The notes under the pieces: model-generated
The model's input: only the letters and a program-made list of their open reading frames with translations
Database searches by the model: none
What the model was told of the DNA's origin: nothing
Made by a program: the position numbers and the translations under genes
In this document: piece by piece, positions 40,580-52,059 of the stretch
How positions within the stretch are numbered: position 1 is the stretch's first letter
How the letters are laid out: every line of letters starts with the position of its first letter
NCBI GenBank assembly: GCA_016490735.1
Contig: JAEMWC010000216.1
Coordinates: 826,001 to 890,000 of the forward strand
From: Pachyseris speciosa
Lineage: Eukaryota; Cnidaria; Anthozoa; Scleractinia; Pachyseridae
Direction of reading: 5' to 3'
DNA: 64,000 nucleotides

Positions 40580-41589
40580 TTAACATGATGTAACTAATTC
40601 CATTTCTTTATATTTGTAATAATCATTAGTATCATTTGTAATAATATAAGATAATAAATATTCTTTATGGGCTATTGAGATATTTTCAACTCCAAAATTT
40701 AACATTTCAATATTTTCTGCTTTAGATATTATTTCTTCAATTTTCTGAATAATAGCATTTTCTTTTTCATCTAAATTAAAATTAGTATAATAATCCCTAA
40801 ATATTCTTTCTAATGTACTTTGATCTAAATTTTCACTTACTTTATAAATAGTATTAGGAAATATTGTTTAATTAACTTTTGTTTAAGTAATTCTTTCTTA
40901 AGATTATTTTGACCTATTATAATTAAATTCTCAATTATAGATTCTGTATTATTATTTTTCATAAAACAATAAATTACTTTTTCAGATATATATGTAAAAT
41001 ATCTTTCTTTTTTTTCAACGCCAATACGATGAATTCTTTTTGCACTTTGTCCACCTTTTCTCGTTGTATTATGAAGAGATACTTCTTTTGAATGTTTTAA
41101 TTCAAATTCTATATGTAATCCTGTTACAATTACTAAATAAAAATCAACTTTTTTTCCAGATACTGCTACAATTCCAAAAAATATTTCATTTTTAAACATT
41201 TCTAAAATAGATTCTAAATAAAATTTTTAGCACATATATAATCTGATTTTAAAATTCTTTTTGGAGGTTTAATTCAAATAGATTGAGAATAATTTAAATT
41301 TTCGTCAAACATAACACTTATTTTTTGTAATACCAGCACAAAGAATAAGACCATTTTCTGGAGCTTTAAATTCTTTATAATTTTTTATTTGATAAATAGC
41401 TGCTTTTAATGCAGTTATAACATCTTTTCTTACTATTTTACTTTTTATATTTTGTGCTGTTGACATTTCAAATATTAATTTATCTAAAGATAAAGATAAT
41501 TTTTCATTTGATCTTATAAAAAGTGTAATTAAACTTGTACCTATTGAAAGTGAAGTAGCTTCATTCATATTTTTAATTAATGAATTCAT
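40580..41589 (-). pseudogene. eRF1-like translation termination factor carried by the virus, frame-broken
   Basis: Three consecutive pieces give the full eRF1 order. N domain (41589-41305): SIGTSLITLF with the GTS motif and STAQNIKSKIV with the stop-codon-reading NIKS motif, then ENGLILCAG. After a shift near 41305 and a TGA at 41276-41274, the same frame has SDYICAKNF, the YxCxxxF motif, and then the M domain (41199-40837) with FFGIVAVSGKKVDFYLV and TRKGGQSAKRIHRI, the GGQ peptide-release motif. Domain 3 lies in another frame (about 40868-40580) with MLNFGVENISIAHKEYLL. Total about 335 codons, shorter than the roughly 430 of cellular eRF1. It is strongly diverged and AT-rich, so not a recent host copy. 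Flanked by PolB and the Bro nuclease within the element. Confidence 0.85.
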
Positions 41590-41603
41590 TTGATTTTATA
41601 TTA

Positions 41604-43270
41604 TTATTTTATATAATTTTGTATTTTATAATGACCATAAGCATAAGATTTTATTCCATCATTATGTAAATATCTTTTGTCATCGAAACAACTCAATGAG
41701 ACTTCATTAATTTCATATGATCCTAAAACATGATTTTCAGATCTTATGGTTTTCATAGTGTGATATAACTGCTTATTCTCAAATAGCGTTTGCTTATAAT
41801 CCTCATGTTTAATTATATTTTTAATAATATTCTTTTTGATACCCTTAGTAGTTTTCCCACCCCCTTTTTGATTGTCTTTTATATAACTATACATTTTTGA
41901 TCTCAAACCGATGAATTCAATTATTGAAATTCCAGCAGCCTCATCCTTAAATTTTCCGATCACTTTTTTGTTTGATTTATCGAAAAATTGATTGTTTTCA
42001 GGATAGTCACTGTTATCAAACATGTCTTTGTCTTTCCAACAATCTTGATAAACGTCTTCAACTTCGATTTCATAAGTTAAGCTATCCGTGTCTGTGAATA
42101 ATAACTTAGCTTTATCTCCATACTTCTTTTTAATGTAGTTGTAGTGAAAATCATACATCAGAGTTTTGCTTAAATCAAGAATACACATTCCCACATATGC
42201 CGGCCTGTTAAGGGTGAGTGTTTCTTTAATCTTGTGAACTGCAACGAGATTTTCATTAAAATTTTTACTGCTGACGAATGTTGGTTTGGATGTTATTTTC
42301 AACAATTTTTTTTCACAAGTTATTAGTCTAACATCAACTCTCTTCCGCAGATTCTCCATTGTTTTACCAAATACACTGTTATTCATGAGTTTGAAGAAAT
42401 CTTTTTCAAATGCGTTTTTAGCATTAGTTCTTTTCTGAGTGTTGAAATCGATGTATTGTTTCAACCAGGGAGACTGATTGAATTCTAATACTCTATGAAC
42501 TTTTGTAACTTTCAATCCAAGATCCATATAAAGTTGAAGGTTTCTGTAATGCAGAACATATTTCTCTTTATTACCCAAGGTCGGTATAAGTTTGTGTACC
42601 AACCCAGTTGATATATTGTATTTATCAGCTATCTTTTTACAATAGTCTGAAAGCATGCTATCAGTTACTTTAATCTTTTCAGGTCCAAACTAGAGCTCAT
42701 AAATTGGAAACTATCAATGAAGGTTAGATTACCAAGCATGAAAGCCATGTATTTTTCCATATTATTAGGAATTGCATTGATATTCATTTGACAGTCTTCA
42801 CCTTTCTTATTTATTTTTGTAAGTATGCTTTTTAACTATTTCACCAATCTCTTGCATAATGAAATGTGAATCATAACCTCTTAGATTATGAAATATTACT
42901 GGTATCTTATTAGTTATTTTAAAGTTTATATTAGAATCTTGGTGAGCTGATCCTCAGTATTTTCCAGTTATATGACAGTGATCTCTAACTCTAACATCAG
43001 TTTTTTTGTATTCTTTTTCACAAATATGACAACTATCAGCTTTTTTAAATTCTTCTTCATTTTCTTCCGTCATTCTTTATGGTTTGTTGAATTCTTTTTT
43101 CATAACCTTCTTACAATATTTAACTTCCTCCAACATAGCTTCCATAAATTTATAAACAGCTTTTTCACCTCTATATGTTTTCAGTGATTTGGTGAATTTA
43201 TCATCATAACAACAAACAACTTTGTATCCATAACCACAATCTGTATGTTTTTGATAAGCTTCAGTGTATG
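41604..43270 (-). pseudogene. Protein-primed-type family B DNA polymerase, N-terminus lost and broken
   Basis: The long open part 42656-41604 (350 residues) holds palm and thumb: polymerase motif B-like FFKLMNNSVFGKTMEN, motif C LLFTDTDSLTYEI, and a KFKDE-x-x-G-x-x-I-x-EF-x-GLRSKMYS block typical of Polinton and virus PolB. Upstream pieces (42657-43265) in several frames show CHICEKEYKK and VRDHCHITGKY, an exonuclease motif in FHNLRGYDSHFIMQEIG and YRGEKAVYKFMEAML. Stops (TGA after ITGKY, TAA near 43080) and shifts break them. The TPR-like and exonuclease N-terminus beyond 43270 is missing, replaced by other repeat DNA. No synthesis activity is expected. Confidence 0.85.
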
Positions 43271-43274
43271 ATTT

Positions 43275-43440
43275 ATCATTATTTGGTTGGCAACCAGAGA
43301 CCTTTTCTGTGATAGTTTCTCGGCTCGTGCGACCAGAGGTCCGTCTCTCGCGTTCTGTTTTGGCTTTTCAGGGATATTTATTTTTTTCAACGGGCCTCTG
43401 GAGCCAGGGTAGAATCCTCAATGTGCAATCAAACTATAAT
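43275..43440. repeat. Repeat fragment that truncates the viral element
   Basis: GC-richer sequence (CCAGAGACC...GACCAGAGGTCCG and CGGGCCTCTGGAGCCAGG, an imperfect inverted pair) starts directly where PolB coding ends. It marks the right breakpoint of the virus. Confidence 0.5.
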
Positions 43441-43481
43441 TATCGTATTAATAACAACATGTAAATCGGTCTCAACGTTGT

Positions 43482-44245
43482 ACATTTACAGTCAAAATAC
43501 TCAGCGCATGCCGCCTGTTATATGAGAATAGACTTTTGATTACCTGCCAACGGACTGCAAAATCCGTTTCAAACTTTCAAATTTAATTTCAATATTGTAA
43601 TCACTCAACCGTAGCCTGAGTGCGACCTCATTTCAAATATCGATTGTTGATCAGTTTATTTCTCATGTGGCTTGAACGCTTTGTGCGATCTTCACGTCTT
43701 GTGACATAAAAACCTACCGCACTCCACTGAAAGAAGGCCTTTCGGCAGCTATTCCCAGCTTGCTGGATCTGAATATATTTTGGGAGCGCGTTCGTTGAAA
43801 TTCACGCCGCTTGATCAAATAACACAATTGACATTTGACCTTTCACGCTGGAGACGTTTCTTGGATAATTTTCTCCGGCAACCTGGATACCTCTGTTCCA
43901 AAAATTCACCATTCTTTTCTACAAGAGCTTGTGCTTGTGTTTATCAAAAGAAATTCACGAAAACCATGTGAAACGATTGAGAAAATGACGAGCAAGTGAA
44001 GAAGATTCAAAATGGCACCAAACTGCGCACGTGAACACTGCACGAAGCGTTGAAGCCACGTGAGAAATAAACCAATCAAAAATCGATATTTCAAATGAGG
44101 TTACACTTGAGCTATGGTTGAATGATTACAATATTCAAATTAAATTTGAAAGTTTGAGATGAATAATTATGCAGTCTGTTGGCAGTTAATCAAAACTATT
44201 CTCAAGGAATAGGCGGCATGCGCTGAGTATTTTGACTGTAAATAC
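43482..44245. repeat. MITE-like element with long inverted arms
   Basis: ACATTTACAGTCAAAATACT with CAGCGCATGCCGCC at the left end is mirrored by GGCGGCATGCGCTGAGTATT and TTGACTGTAAAT at the right. The arms continue imperfectly for about 230-260 bp each (CCAACGGACTGCA/TGCAGTCTGTTGG; GATATTTGAAATGAGGT in inverse). The central 250 bp have no recognised gene. Confidence 0.75.
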
Positions 44246-44399
44246 ATCTTAAAAAATCTTAAGAAAAAAACTACATTCAGCAGATGACTGGATAAAAATT
44301 CCATATGTATTTAAAAATTAATTGCTAGTGTCAATATCAGTAAAGAGTTTATTGTGTAACATTTTGTTAGTTAATAAGAGGGTATGAAGTTTAGTTGAA

Positions 44400-44940
44400 T
44401 TACAATAAGCTTTGCTGAGTTTTGGTATTGTGTTTATTATGGTATTCAGTAGAATGTTTTGAACAATTTTGTCAGTACGTTTGTCTTTGTTGAATTGTGA
44501 ACGGTAACATACTATGCAGTAGGAGGGGTGATGTCATTTGGGTTTTTGTGTTTGGAACGTCGGAGGTGAGCAGCATGGGTTAGCCAATGGAAGGAATTGT
44601 CTGCAATTAGTTGGTTGGGATAGTCAAGCGCTGATCGGTCGAAGAGTAAAAAGTTTGTAGATACATTTGTAGTCGTCAATCGTGGCAGACAGTCTGCTGT
44701 ACCGTATTGTCTCTGTTTTGATACCATACCAGTGAAAATATGCTTGGGATGATTGGAAGAAAAATGGGGATACGTGTTTCTGGTAGACTTGATAGTGGAT
44801 TTTGTGATTATGCATGGTGAAATGGTTAAGTGATAATGTGAGGTCGAGATAGTGGATAGTGTGGCAGTTGGAGGTGAAAGTGATTGGTATATAATATCGA
44901 CCAAAGGTAGGAATTATAAAAATTTCGAAAAATCCGAAAA
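44400..44940 (-). pseudogene. Fragment of a retroelement reverse transcriptase (Penelope-like?)
   Basis: Overlapping minus-strand frames hold FSSNHPKHIFTGMV, then the other-frame continuation GIKTETIRYSRLSAT, and HAAHLRRSKHKN. The order SSNHP-x-H followed by a KTETIRYSRL-type helix occurs just after the RT palm in Penelope-like and related elements. The catalytic palm itself is not seen. Classification is tentative. Confidence 0.4.
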
Positions 44941-46050
44941 AATTCTGTGGACTGTCCTAGGTATTCTATTAATGAAAATATAAATTTTAGCATCTTCGGA
45001 CAAATATTTTGGTGGTATGGAGGGTGTCAAGTTCGGGCGCTTCATAACCTCTGCCAGATCGTTTTTTCAAGGCCCTAGACTGGGCTACGGAAAGAGCTCG
45101 ATTTGATTTTAACTGAAATATCATTCAAGTCATAAAGCTTCTTGACATATTAAAGAGATCTTAACACACGTTTTTGAGTGGTTGTGCCCTTGAATTGATT
45201 TGGACTTGAGAATTTTACACATTTTCAAATATTTACAAAATTTTGAGGATTTCGCGCGAGCACAATTTTGTCGAAATTCGAATGCTAAAAATCACACCTG
45301 GTACCTTATTTCAGCCAAAATAAGTGTAATTTAGGCAATCTCAAGACTTACAGTGATACATACTTGCTTCATAGACATTGAAGACAAAATTTACAATTTC
45401 AAACCTGTGGAATCTTGTCCCTACAAGTATATCCAAGGTGACTCCCTAGATTTTGAGCACTGCAAAAAGGAATATTGATGTGATTTTACTGTGTAATTCT
45501 GTTCAAACAGTAGGCAAAACCCACATAAAAAAAATATTAGTAAGAGTTGTTAAATTTTAACTTATTGCACAATACATCTATGTGCACCTCCATACACAGC
45601 TGAAAAGGCTGTCGTTATTATTTTGAGCTTGTGATTTTTGAATTGGTGGTGAAAGAACAGACCAATTTTACTGTGGTTTCCTTTCCACTGCGATTTCATT
45701 TACCCGACATGTACGTACAGTGTAAACGTACAGTGTACAATGTAGGTGTCTTATTATGCTGTCAGTAATTTTAATTGTAAACAGGCAGTGATCAGGGACT
45801 TAAAATACTATACACTGTAGCATACTACATCTACTTTATTGTGTTTTGTTACAACTTTACTATACAGGACAACGATTGGTTAAGTCTAAAAACTGGTCAG
45901 AGAAGTTTCTGGGCATAAAAAGGTATTGGCTGCAAAACTGTGTCTTCTAATTATACCGTAACCAACTCAGGAACTGAAACGTCAAAAATTGAGGGATGTC
46001 TTCTTCGATTCACAGTAAGTGGGTGTGTATGTTTAGGTCAAGAACAAACT
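44941..46050. other. Intergenic, no gene recognised
   Basis: No ORF or repeat with recognisable features. Confidence 0.35.
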
Positions 46051-46051
46051 C

Positions 46052-46287
46052 ATACCTAGAGTTCTCAGGCTGTTTGGCCAGCGGTTAGTCCCCAGGAGAG
46101 ACTCTGCGATAATGGAAGTTTTTTTTTTTTGAAAAAAAATATATATATCAATAAAAATAAATGTTTTGATTGGCTGGCCCGTAATTGTTTTACCCCAGAA
46201 ATCCTGGCAGGGGTGAAAAAATTCCATTATCGCAGAGTCTCTCTTGATGACTAACCGCTGGCCAAAGAGCCTGAGGACTCTGGGTAC
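46052..46287. repeat. MITE, about 235 bp
   Basis: The left arm contains TTTGGCCAGCGGTTAGTC and AGAGACTCTGCGATAATGGA; the right arm is its inverse (TCCATTATCGCAGAGTCTCT, GACTAACCGCTGGCCAAA). Arms of about 65 bp flank an AT-rich core. Confidence 0.8.
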
Positions 46288-46663
46288 GATATTGGGTCAA
46301 GAGGAGCTTTAATTTTGCTCTCCCTCCTTCCTCTTCCAACTTTCATTCTCTCTACATGTACCTGCCTCCTTCCTTCCTTTCCTCCTCTCTTCTATCTTAC
46401 TATTGCTCCACCCACCCTCTTCCCTATCTTGATATGATTGTCTGTTGGAAGTTTGTTCCACAGTCTAGGGGCAGCCATAGAAAGTTCTGAATCCGTACAT
46501 TTTGAGACTGAAAATAAGTGTCACAATACACGAAACATCATTGGCCAAGGGCAGATGTCTGTAAGGTTGTAATTTGGTGATGGTGCATTTTTACAAGGTC
46601 AAGAAGAGCTTCAATTTTTCTCTCTCCTTTCCTCCTGTGTTCCATCTTTCTTTCACCCCACCC

Positions 46664-46801
46664 ACCCACTTCCCTAAAATAATTATCTTGATGAGGTGCA
46701 CTGTAGTCTGAGGAGGTCTTATGACACACTTTGCCACTTCCCTAAAATAATTATATTATCTTGATGAGGTATTCGGAGGAGGTCTTATGACACACTTTGC
46801 C
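46664..46801. repeat. Direct duplication of about 70 bp
   Basis: The block from CCACTTCCCTAAAATAATTA through GGAGGTCTTATGACACACTT occurs twice in tandem with small indels. Confidence 0.7.
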
Positions 46802-49229
46802 AAAAAGTTTCAAATAAATTGAAAAGCCTCGTTTGATTAATTTTGGGTTAATCGCAGCTTTTAGGGGCTTTGAGGGATCTTTAATTTTACTGAAGCAAAG
46901 TTTTTTTCTAAATGGGAAATGAAACTTAGTAAGGAATGCATTGATTGATTCAAATTAAGTTTTCCGTCAGTGCATTTTTAACTCATTGGTATGGCCATAT
47001 ACAGGTAGGCCTCATGCCTCTATTTACTGTAGTTGTCAGCGGTTAAGATTAGTTTGTTTGTGTGTTTTATTTATTTTTTTTTCTGTAGTTCTCATCGTAG
47101 GCCTGTAGTCAGGGTTTCCATTAAGAATTGTAGTAACAGAATAATAGGGTAAAGTAACAGGAGAATTATTATGAAAAGGAAAAGCTCTTTCAGCGGGGAA
47201 GTGAGATTTAGCAGGAGAATTCTGCGTAGTAGCCTGAGAATTCTCCGATCTCCCATGTTTAATGAACACCCTGCCTGTAGTGCAGTCGACTTTCTTGACA
47301 TTAACTTAACAGTTCTTCTCTGTGAACTCATACACCCTCAGGCTCACTTCTGCTTTGACCAGAGAGGGATTTTGAAAAATCTGCCATGTTAGATAAGAGT
47401 CAATGAAAATTTTCCGGTTTTTTTTCCTCAATGTTCTCAACATTTGAGCAAGCACAAATGGACATTAACACTTTGAGGTATAAACAAGCTCTTGCATTCC
47501 TCGTTGCAAATTGCTGTATCATGATCTTGTAGTGACTCTGCATGAAGATATAATAAGTACTCTTACATTTGATTTGATTAAGAAAATTGAAAATATGTAC
47601 ATGTGCAGTACATTAGTATGTGCAGGAACAATTCACTTTCCATTCCTCTTTGTTTTCTTTGTGACAGTGACATTTTGTCCCAAACGAAACAAGCGAGAGA
47701 CAGAATCGCAAATGAGCGACAACATGACACCAGACCACCCCTTGAAACGCCTTTCTTTTTGCAGTAAAAAATTTCATGGACAATTAAACCCTAGAAATTC
47801 ATGTACACTTAAAGATTTATCAATTAAAATCACTTCAACCATGCGTTCGCCCATGGTTTATTAGTTTGCAGGGTTTTGGTTAGGCTGTTGCGTGGCAAGA
47901 TCCTTTGTAGAAGAAGATGATCACTTTAAGTACTTTTTTTCCTTATAATTCCATTGTTTTGACAACTGATTTCACTCTCAGTGTGCACACAGCAGCCTGT
48001 GTTCAAGCACCATATCCCATGATGTTACCCTTGGTAGAGCTTTCAGTTGAAATATGGATGATTTCATGGAACAGTTGTTTGTGGAAAACTTAACAGCAAT
48101 TATAATAAATTTAATTATTTTCCTACCAATTTTTATAGCCACAAAGCATCTTCTGTAGGTCAACTTTAAAGGTATTGAAAATTAGCTGTACCGGTATTCC
48201 TTTTAAATAACAGAATTTAAGGCTCAAAATTAGAACCCGAGGAAGGGCTTCTTCTTGTTCAAGGAAAGGATGGCAGAAAAAAATAATAATTTGCCATGGG
48301 TTCATCAATACCGGTTTTGAACCGTTGTTTCTTTGTCCGATACACCAAAAGAGGCAACTATTTTGAAACCAAACCAATAGAATTAAATGCAATTTAACTT
48401 AGTTAACGACTAGGAGTGTGCCTTTGCATGTGCTCGTAGTTTTACATTGCTCAGCGTACACGTGCAGGGCATTATAGGTCATGTGTTTTCATGTATTTCC
48501 CCTCCACCCTCTCCCTTTTATTAATAAAATTACCTATTTATTTTGTTTTGTGACTTCCACTGAACTCCTAGTTCAGTGTGACAGGTGCTTGGTCTGGGGC
48601 TGGGTATGGCGGGCGAAGCTCGTGGCTAGTTTGCGGGTAGGGCAGGCTTATGGGGTGTTTTACCGACCTGGGTTTGGATCGGCGGTACCAGTCCTCAGGC
48701 CCCTGAGCACCCAACCTCCACTTGCAACGCGGGCGTTAATGTGGTTTTTGACTGAATAACGGTATAACCTGGGAAGTAGGCCTTAGTTATCAACAGAATG
48801 GTAATGCCAGGCGTGATTAGCAAAAAACTGGAATACAGTAGTTCATCAGTATAGGATGTATTTGATAGAATAAATTGAAAGGGTTTAACCAAATATTCTT
48901 GTTTGCTGCAGCCGACTTCATTGGAGGCTTTGATTACAACTCGGCTCATCATCCACCATCAAAGTCTTCTCAGATGCAGATGCAGCCCGTGTGAGTACCT
49001 GTATAAAGTATTTCATGAAACAACGCGTTCCAAACTAATTTGTGGTATTACATTTTGGAGAAATTCCGTGCATGATAACAACAACGCACTGAAGAATTTT
49101 GCCAATCGGTGCGAAGTAGGGCATTTCATCGGAGGAAAATTTGGTTTCCGTCAAGTTCATAGGAGGCACGATTTAAAATATGACAATTCCGTCAAAATCG
49201 CACTATTTATTCCATTTTGAGCAAGCCTA
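46802..49229. other. Intergenic, no gene recognised
   Basis: Small overlapping ORFs without domains; none has splice-phase-consistent neighbours that I can see. A GC-richer stretch near 48590-48740 is unassigned. Confidence 0.35.
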
Positions 49230-49259
49230 ATGACAAGAATAAATTTTACTTTTTCCAAA

Positions 49260-49800
49260 TTAGAAGTTCCGAATTTCGGAGCCCCTCAACTCTTATCTGA
49301 GGAAAAATGGTCATTTCTATTTAACTTGAGAGGTATTCCGAATTTCGGAGCCCCTCAACACTTATCCGAGGAAAAACGATCATTACTATTTAACTTGAGA
49401 GGTATTCCGAATTTCGGAGCCCCTCAACACTTATCCGAGGAAAAACGGTCATTCCTATTTAACTTGAGAGGTATTCCGAATTTCGGAGCCCCTCAACACT
49501 TATTCGAGGAAAAACGGTCATTACTATTTAACTGTGAGAGGTATTCCGAATTTCGGACTCCCTCACCACTTCTCCGAGTAAAAACGATCATTACTATTTA
49601 ACTGTGAGAGGTATTCCGAATTTCGGACTCCCTAAACACTTCTCCGAGGAAAAACGATCATGACTGCGGTTTAACTTGATAGGTATTCCGAATTTCGGAC
49701 CCCTTCAGCAGTTATCCGAGGAAAAACAAATTACCATTATTATTTAACTTGAGAGGTTTATCCGAATTTCGGACCCCTTCAACACTTGTCTAGCTTGGAA
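49260..49800 (+). repeat. Tandem array A: about eight units of 69-72 bp with core TTCCGAATTTCGGA
   Basis: Cores recur near 49267, 49336, 49405, 49474, 49544, 49615, 49686 and 49758, each followed by CCCCTCAACAC and GAGGAAAAACG. The first units are 69 bp, so a frame reads through as a repeated IPNFGAPQHLSEEKRS peptide; later units of other lengths break it. I regard it as satellite-like, not coding. Confidence 0.9.
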
Positions 49801-52055
49801 AAAATAAAAACGATCATCGGAGATCTTCGGCTAGGAAAAACAATCTGTTCTATCCAACTCGAAAGGTTGTTCGAATTGCGGATCCTCTCAACACCTGTTC
49901 TAGGATAAGCACAGTCTTTACAAACCAGTAAAAGAAACGCGTTTCATTACTGTTAGAATTAAACACGTTACAACATAAAATGAAATTTAGAACAAGATAT
50001 AACGAAAATATATTTACTAGTTTCATAACTATTGATGATAACACATATATTGTATTTCAATGAAAACAAAAGATAGCCTGTTACTGAGCGCCTTCGGACG
50101 AACCAGCTTTCTCTCTGAGATTTGCAACAAATTTACTTTTTCTCCTTCCTGTTTGCCCAACGAAGATGCTGTTCCTCCTCACCTTCAAGCCTGCTAGCAT
50201 CCCATTTCCTAAAAAAATGGCAACACTTGCATCAAACGAGAACTGACTAACATATATCACATTAATATACAAACACAGCCAACGGCTTCTGTAAAATCTG
50301 TTTGCATGTTTAAGCGGTTTAATTCAGGTCATTTAAACAGTGTAAAATAAAGTTGAAATTGAAGTTTTAGGAAAGCGATGGCCGAACAATCTAGACGATT
50401 GTCTGAATAAAGGCAAAACAAGGCATTTTACGTTCCATGCAACCACTGACGAGAAAGTTTCCTACCTGGATTATCCTTTCCTTTTTTTATGGGCCGACGG
50501 CGCGCTTACATCCAGTAAACAACAATATTCTAGTCCTTTCGAACTTTTCAAAGCAAGGCCATTTCCGACAATCTTCGCTTTACCGTCAACAACCCGTAAT
50601 GAACCACAACTTCGCTGCTTGGGACGATGTTGTTATCAGGAACTGAAACACTGATTACTAAAGCAAGGCTAGTGATTAACTAACAGAGCTCTTATGTGCT
50701 GATCTCACTTATTCCAAGCTGACAGTGAGCTACGTGACTATTTTCTTAGCATTAACATTTTCTCACGGTTCATATTTGTTTAGAAGAGGTGTGAAAAAGT
50801 GGCAAAGAAACAGAATTCTTTGTTCAACTGATTTTTTTGCATAGATATTTTCTGTAGCAGATGACAAACCAGACTTAAAATGAGGGGCGCTGGCGCTTCA
50901 AAGTTTCCAGATAAAAATCTGGTTTCGAAAGCTACCGGGTTGTAGTTGTCAGTTGCAACAAACAACTCATCCCTTTGACCTAGATTCAGTGGTCGGTTTT
51001 GTTATTGTCAAGTTGCAATCAACGCGGTCATTTCAAAAATTACACTAACCTAATGTAAGTTGATAGTTGGTACCGTCAGTGATACAGCAAGGTTATAGGG
51101 TATATAACGTCCCTTGTCTGTCCCGTAGTTGGTAGATATATGTTCAACTTGTGGTGTGAGAAAAAAAATTCTTCCCAGAGTCGTTCAAGGTGACAGAGCT
51201 ATGCTTGGAAGCCCGCTTCTAATCTTTCATTTCCGATAAAGTGAACAATAACCTATTCTTTGCCCACAAATTTAATCTAAAAGGTGTTACCGACGCAATG
51301 AGATGCGGGTGTTCGTATCGTTGTTCGAAATGGAACTGTCGAATAGCCCATCAAACATTCCTGATGTCTCCACTGCTTCGCTTGAAATATTTCAGACGAT
51401 AGTTTTAATGATACGTGTTCGAGTTCTTGCACTAATTTATGTCATAGTATTCCAATCAAGGAAACTGCTTCTGCTCCTCAAGACAGTCGAACGATCAACG
51501 AATAGAACGATCTTTGTCAGTTCAGACTCGGAACCCGAAATTGACATGAGTATTTGACAAGACCGCGACCTCTGGTGAGTATTAACATTTGCCTGTATGT
51601 GGAATTTCCCTTTTTTATAACTTTGGTTGTCTAGGCTAGATTTTTACATGGTATTCTTTTCAGTTCAACGAACAATCGTGCGCGTGTGAAATGAGGCGTA
51701 AGTTCAGGTTACTGTAAACGCTCGGGGATAAAAATTTTCAACATTTAAGTTTTGCTCTTGTTGATTAGACGAATAATTTATCAAAAGAAAAGTTCCATAA
51801 AAAGATTTCCGTGAGCAGTTAATAAAAACGGTAGCTGAAGGTGTCGAAATACGTTAATTCAGCAGTCTTTTGGCATTTTTCGTGTGTACCTTCATTCGGG
51901 AGCTGGAATCCCGTTTACATCAACTTTCGAGTAAATTTCGAGCCGATGGTATTTGATTTTATTTTCAGATATATTTTCAACACCAAATCCTTTTATTCCG
52001 ATCATAACCGGAGGATAAATACTCTGTAACATATTTGGGAACTCATAGTCCGGGT
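49801..52055. other. Spacer between the two inverted arrays, no gene recognised
   Basis: About 2.2 kb of unique-looking sequence with short ORFs only. Near 49850 one diverged unit of array A may remain. Confidence 0.4.
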
Positions 52056-52059
52056 TCCG

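Larger units (their letters stand above)
24290..43270. mobile_element. Integrated Polinton-like virus (Maverick/PLV type), right end truncated
   Basis: The segment is visibly more AT-rich and gene-dense than its surroundings. Genes are compact, intron-less and often spaced under 40 bp. It has the hallmark set: integrase, protein-primed-type PolB, adenain-like protease, A32-like ATPase, double-jelly-roll MCP and candidate minor capsid. Fibre, PLA2-like, Bro-N/VRR-NUC, VLTF3-like and eRF1-like genes are added. Layout: two plus genes at the left, a minus block (25341-32168), a plus block (32205-40401), then a minus block (eRF1, PolB). PolB loses its N-terminus near 43270, where unrelated repeat sequence starts. 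The left boundary is approximate. Whether the ancestor was a free virus or only a transposon cannot be told from one copy. Confidence 0.85.

Noticed and set aside
39486..41276. Possible reassignment of TGA in the virus, prompted by its own eRF1 and in-frame TGAs in integrase, eRF1 and PolB
   Set aside because: Only the integrase TGA sits at a Trp position. The eRF1 TGA (41276) is at a non-Trp site and the PolB TGA follows ITGKY where Arg-like residues are expected; TGG is used normally elsewhere, and TAA and TAG breaks also occur. Ordinary nonsense mutation explains all.
49230..49601. Repeat protein with 23-residue units (IPNFGAPQHLSEEKRS)
   Set aside because: The frame is open only because early units are 69 bp; later units change length and break it, and the same unit is non-coding in array B.
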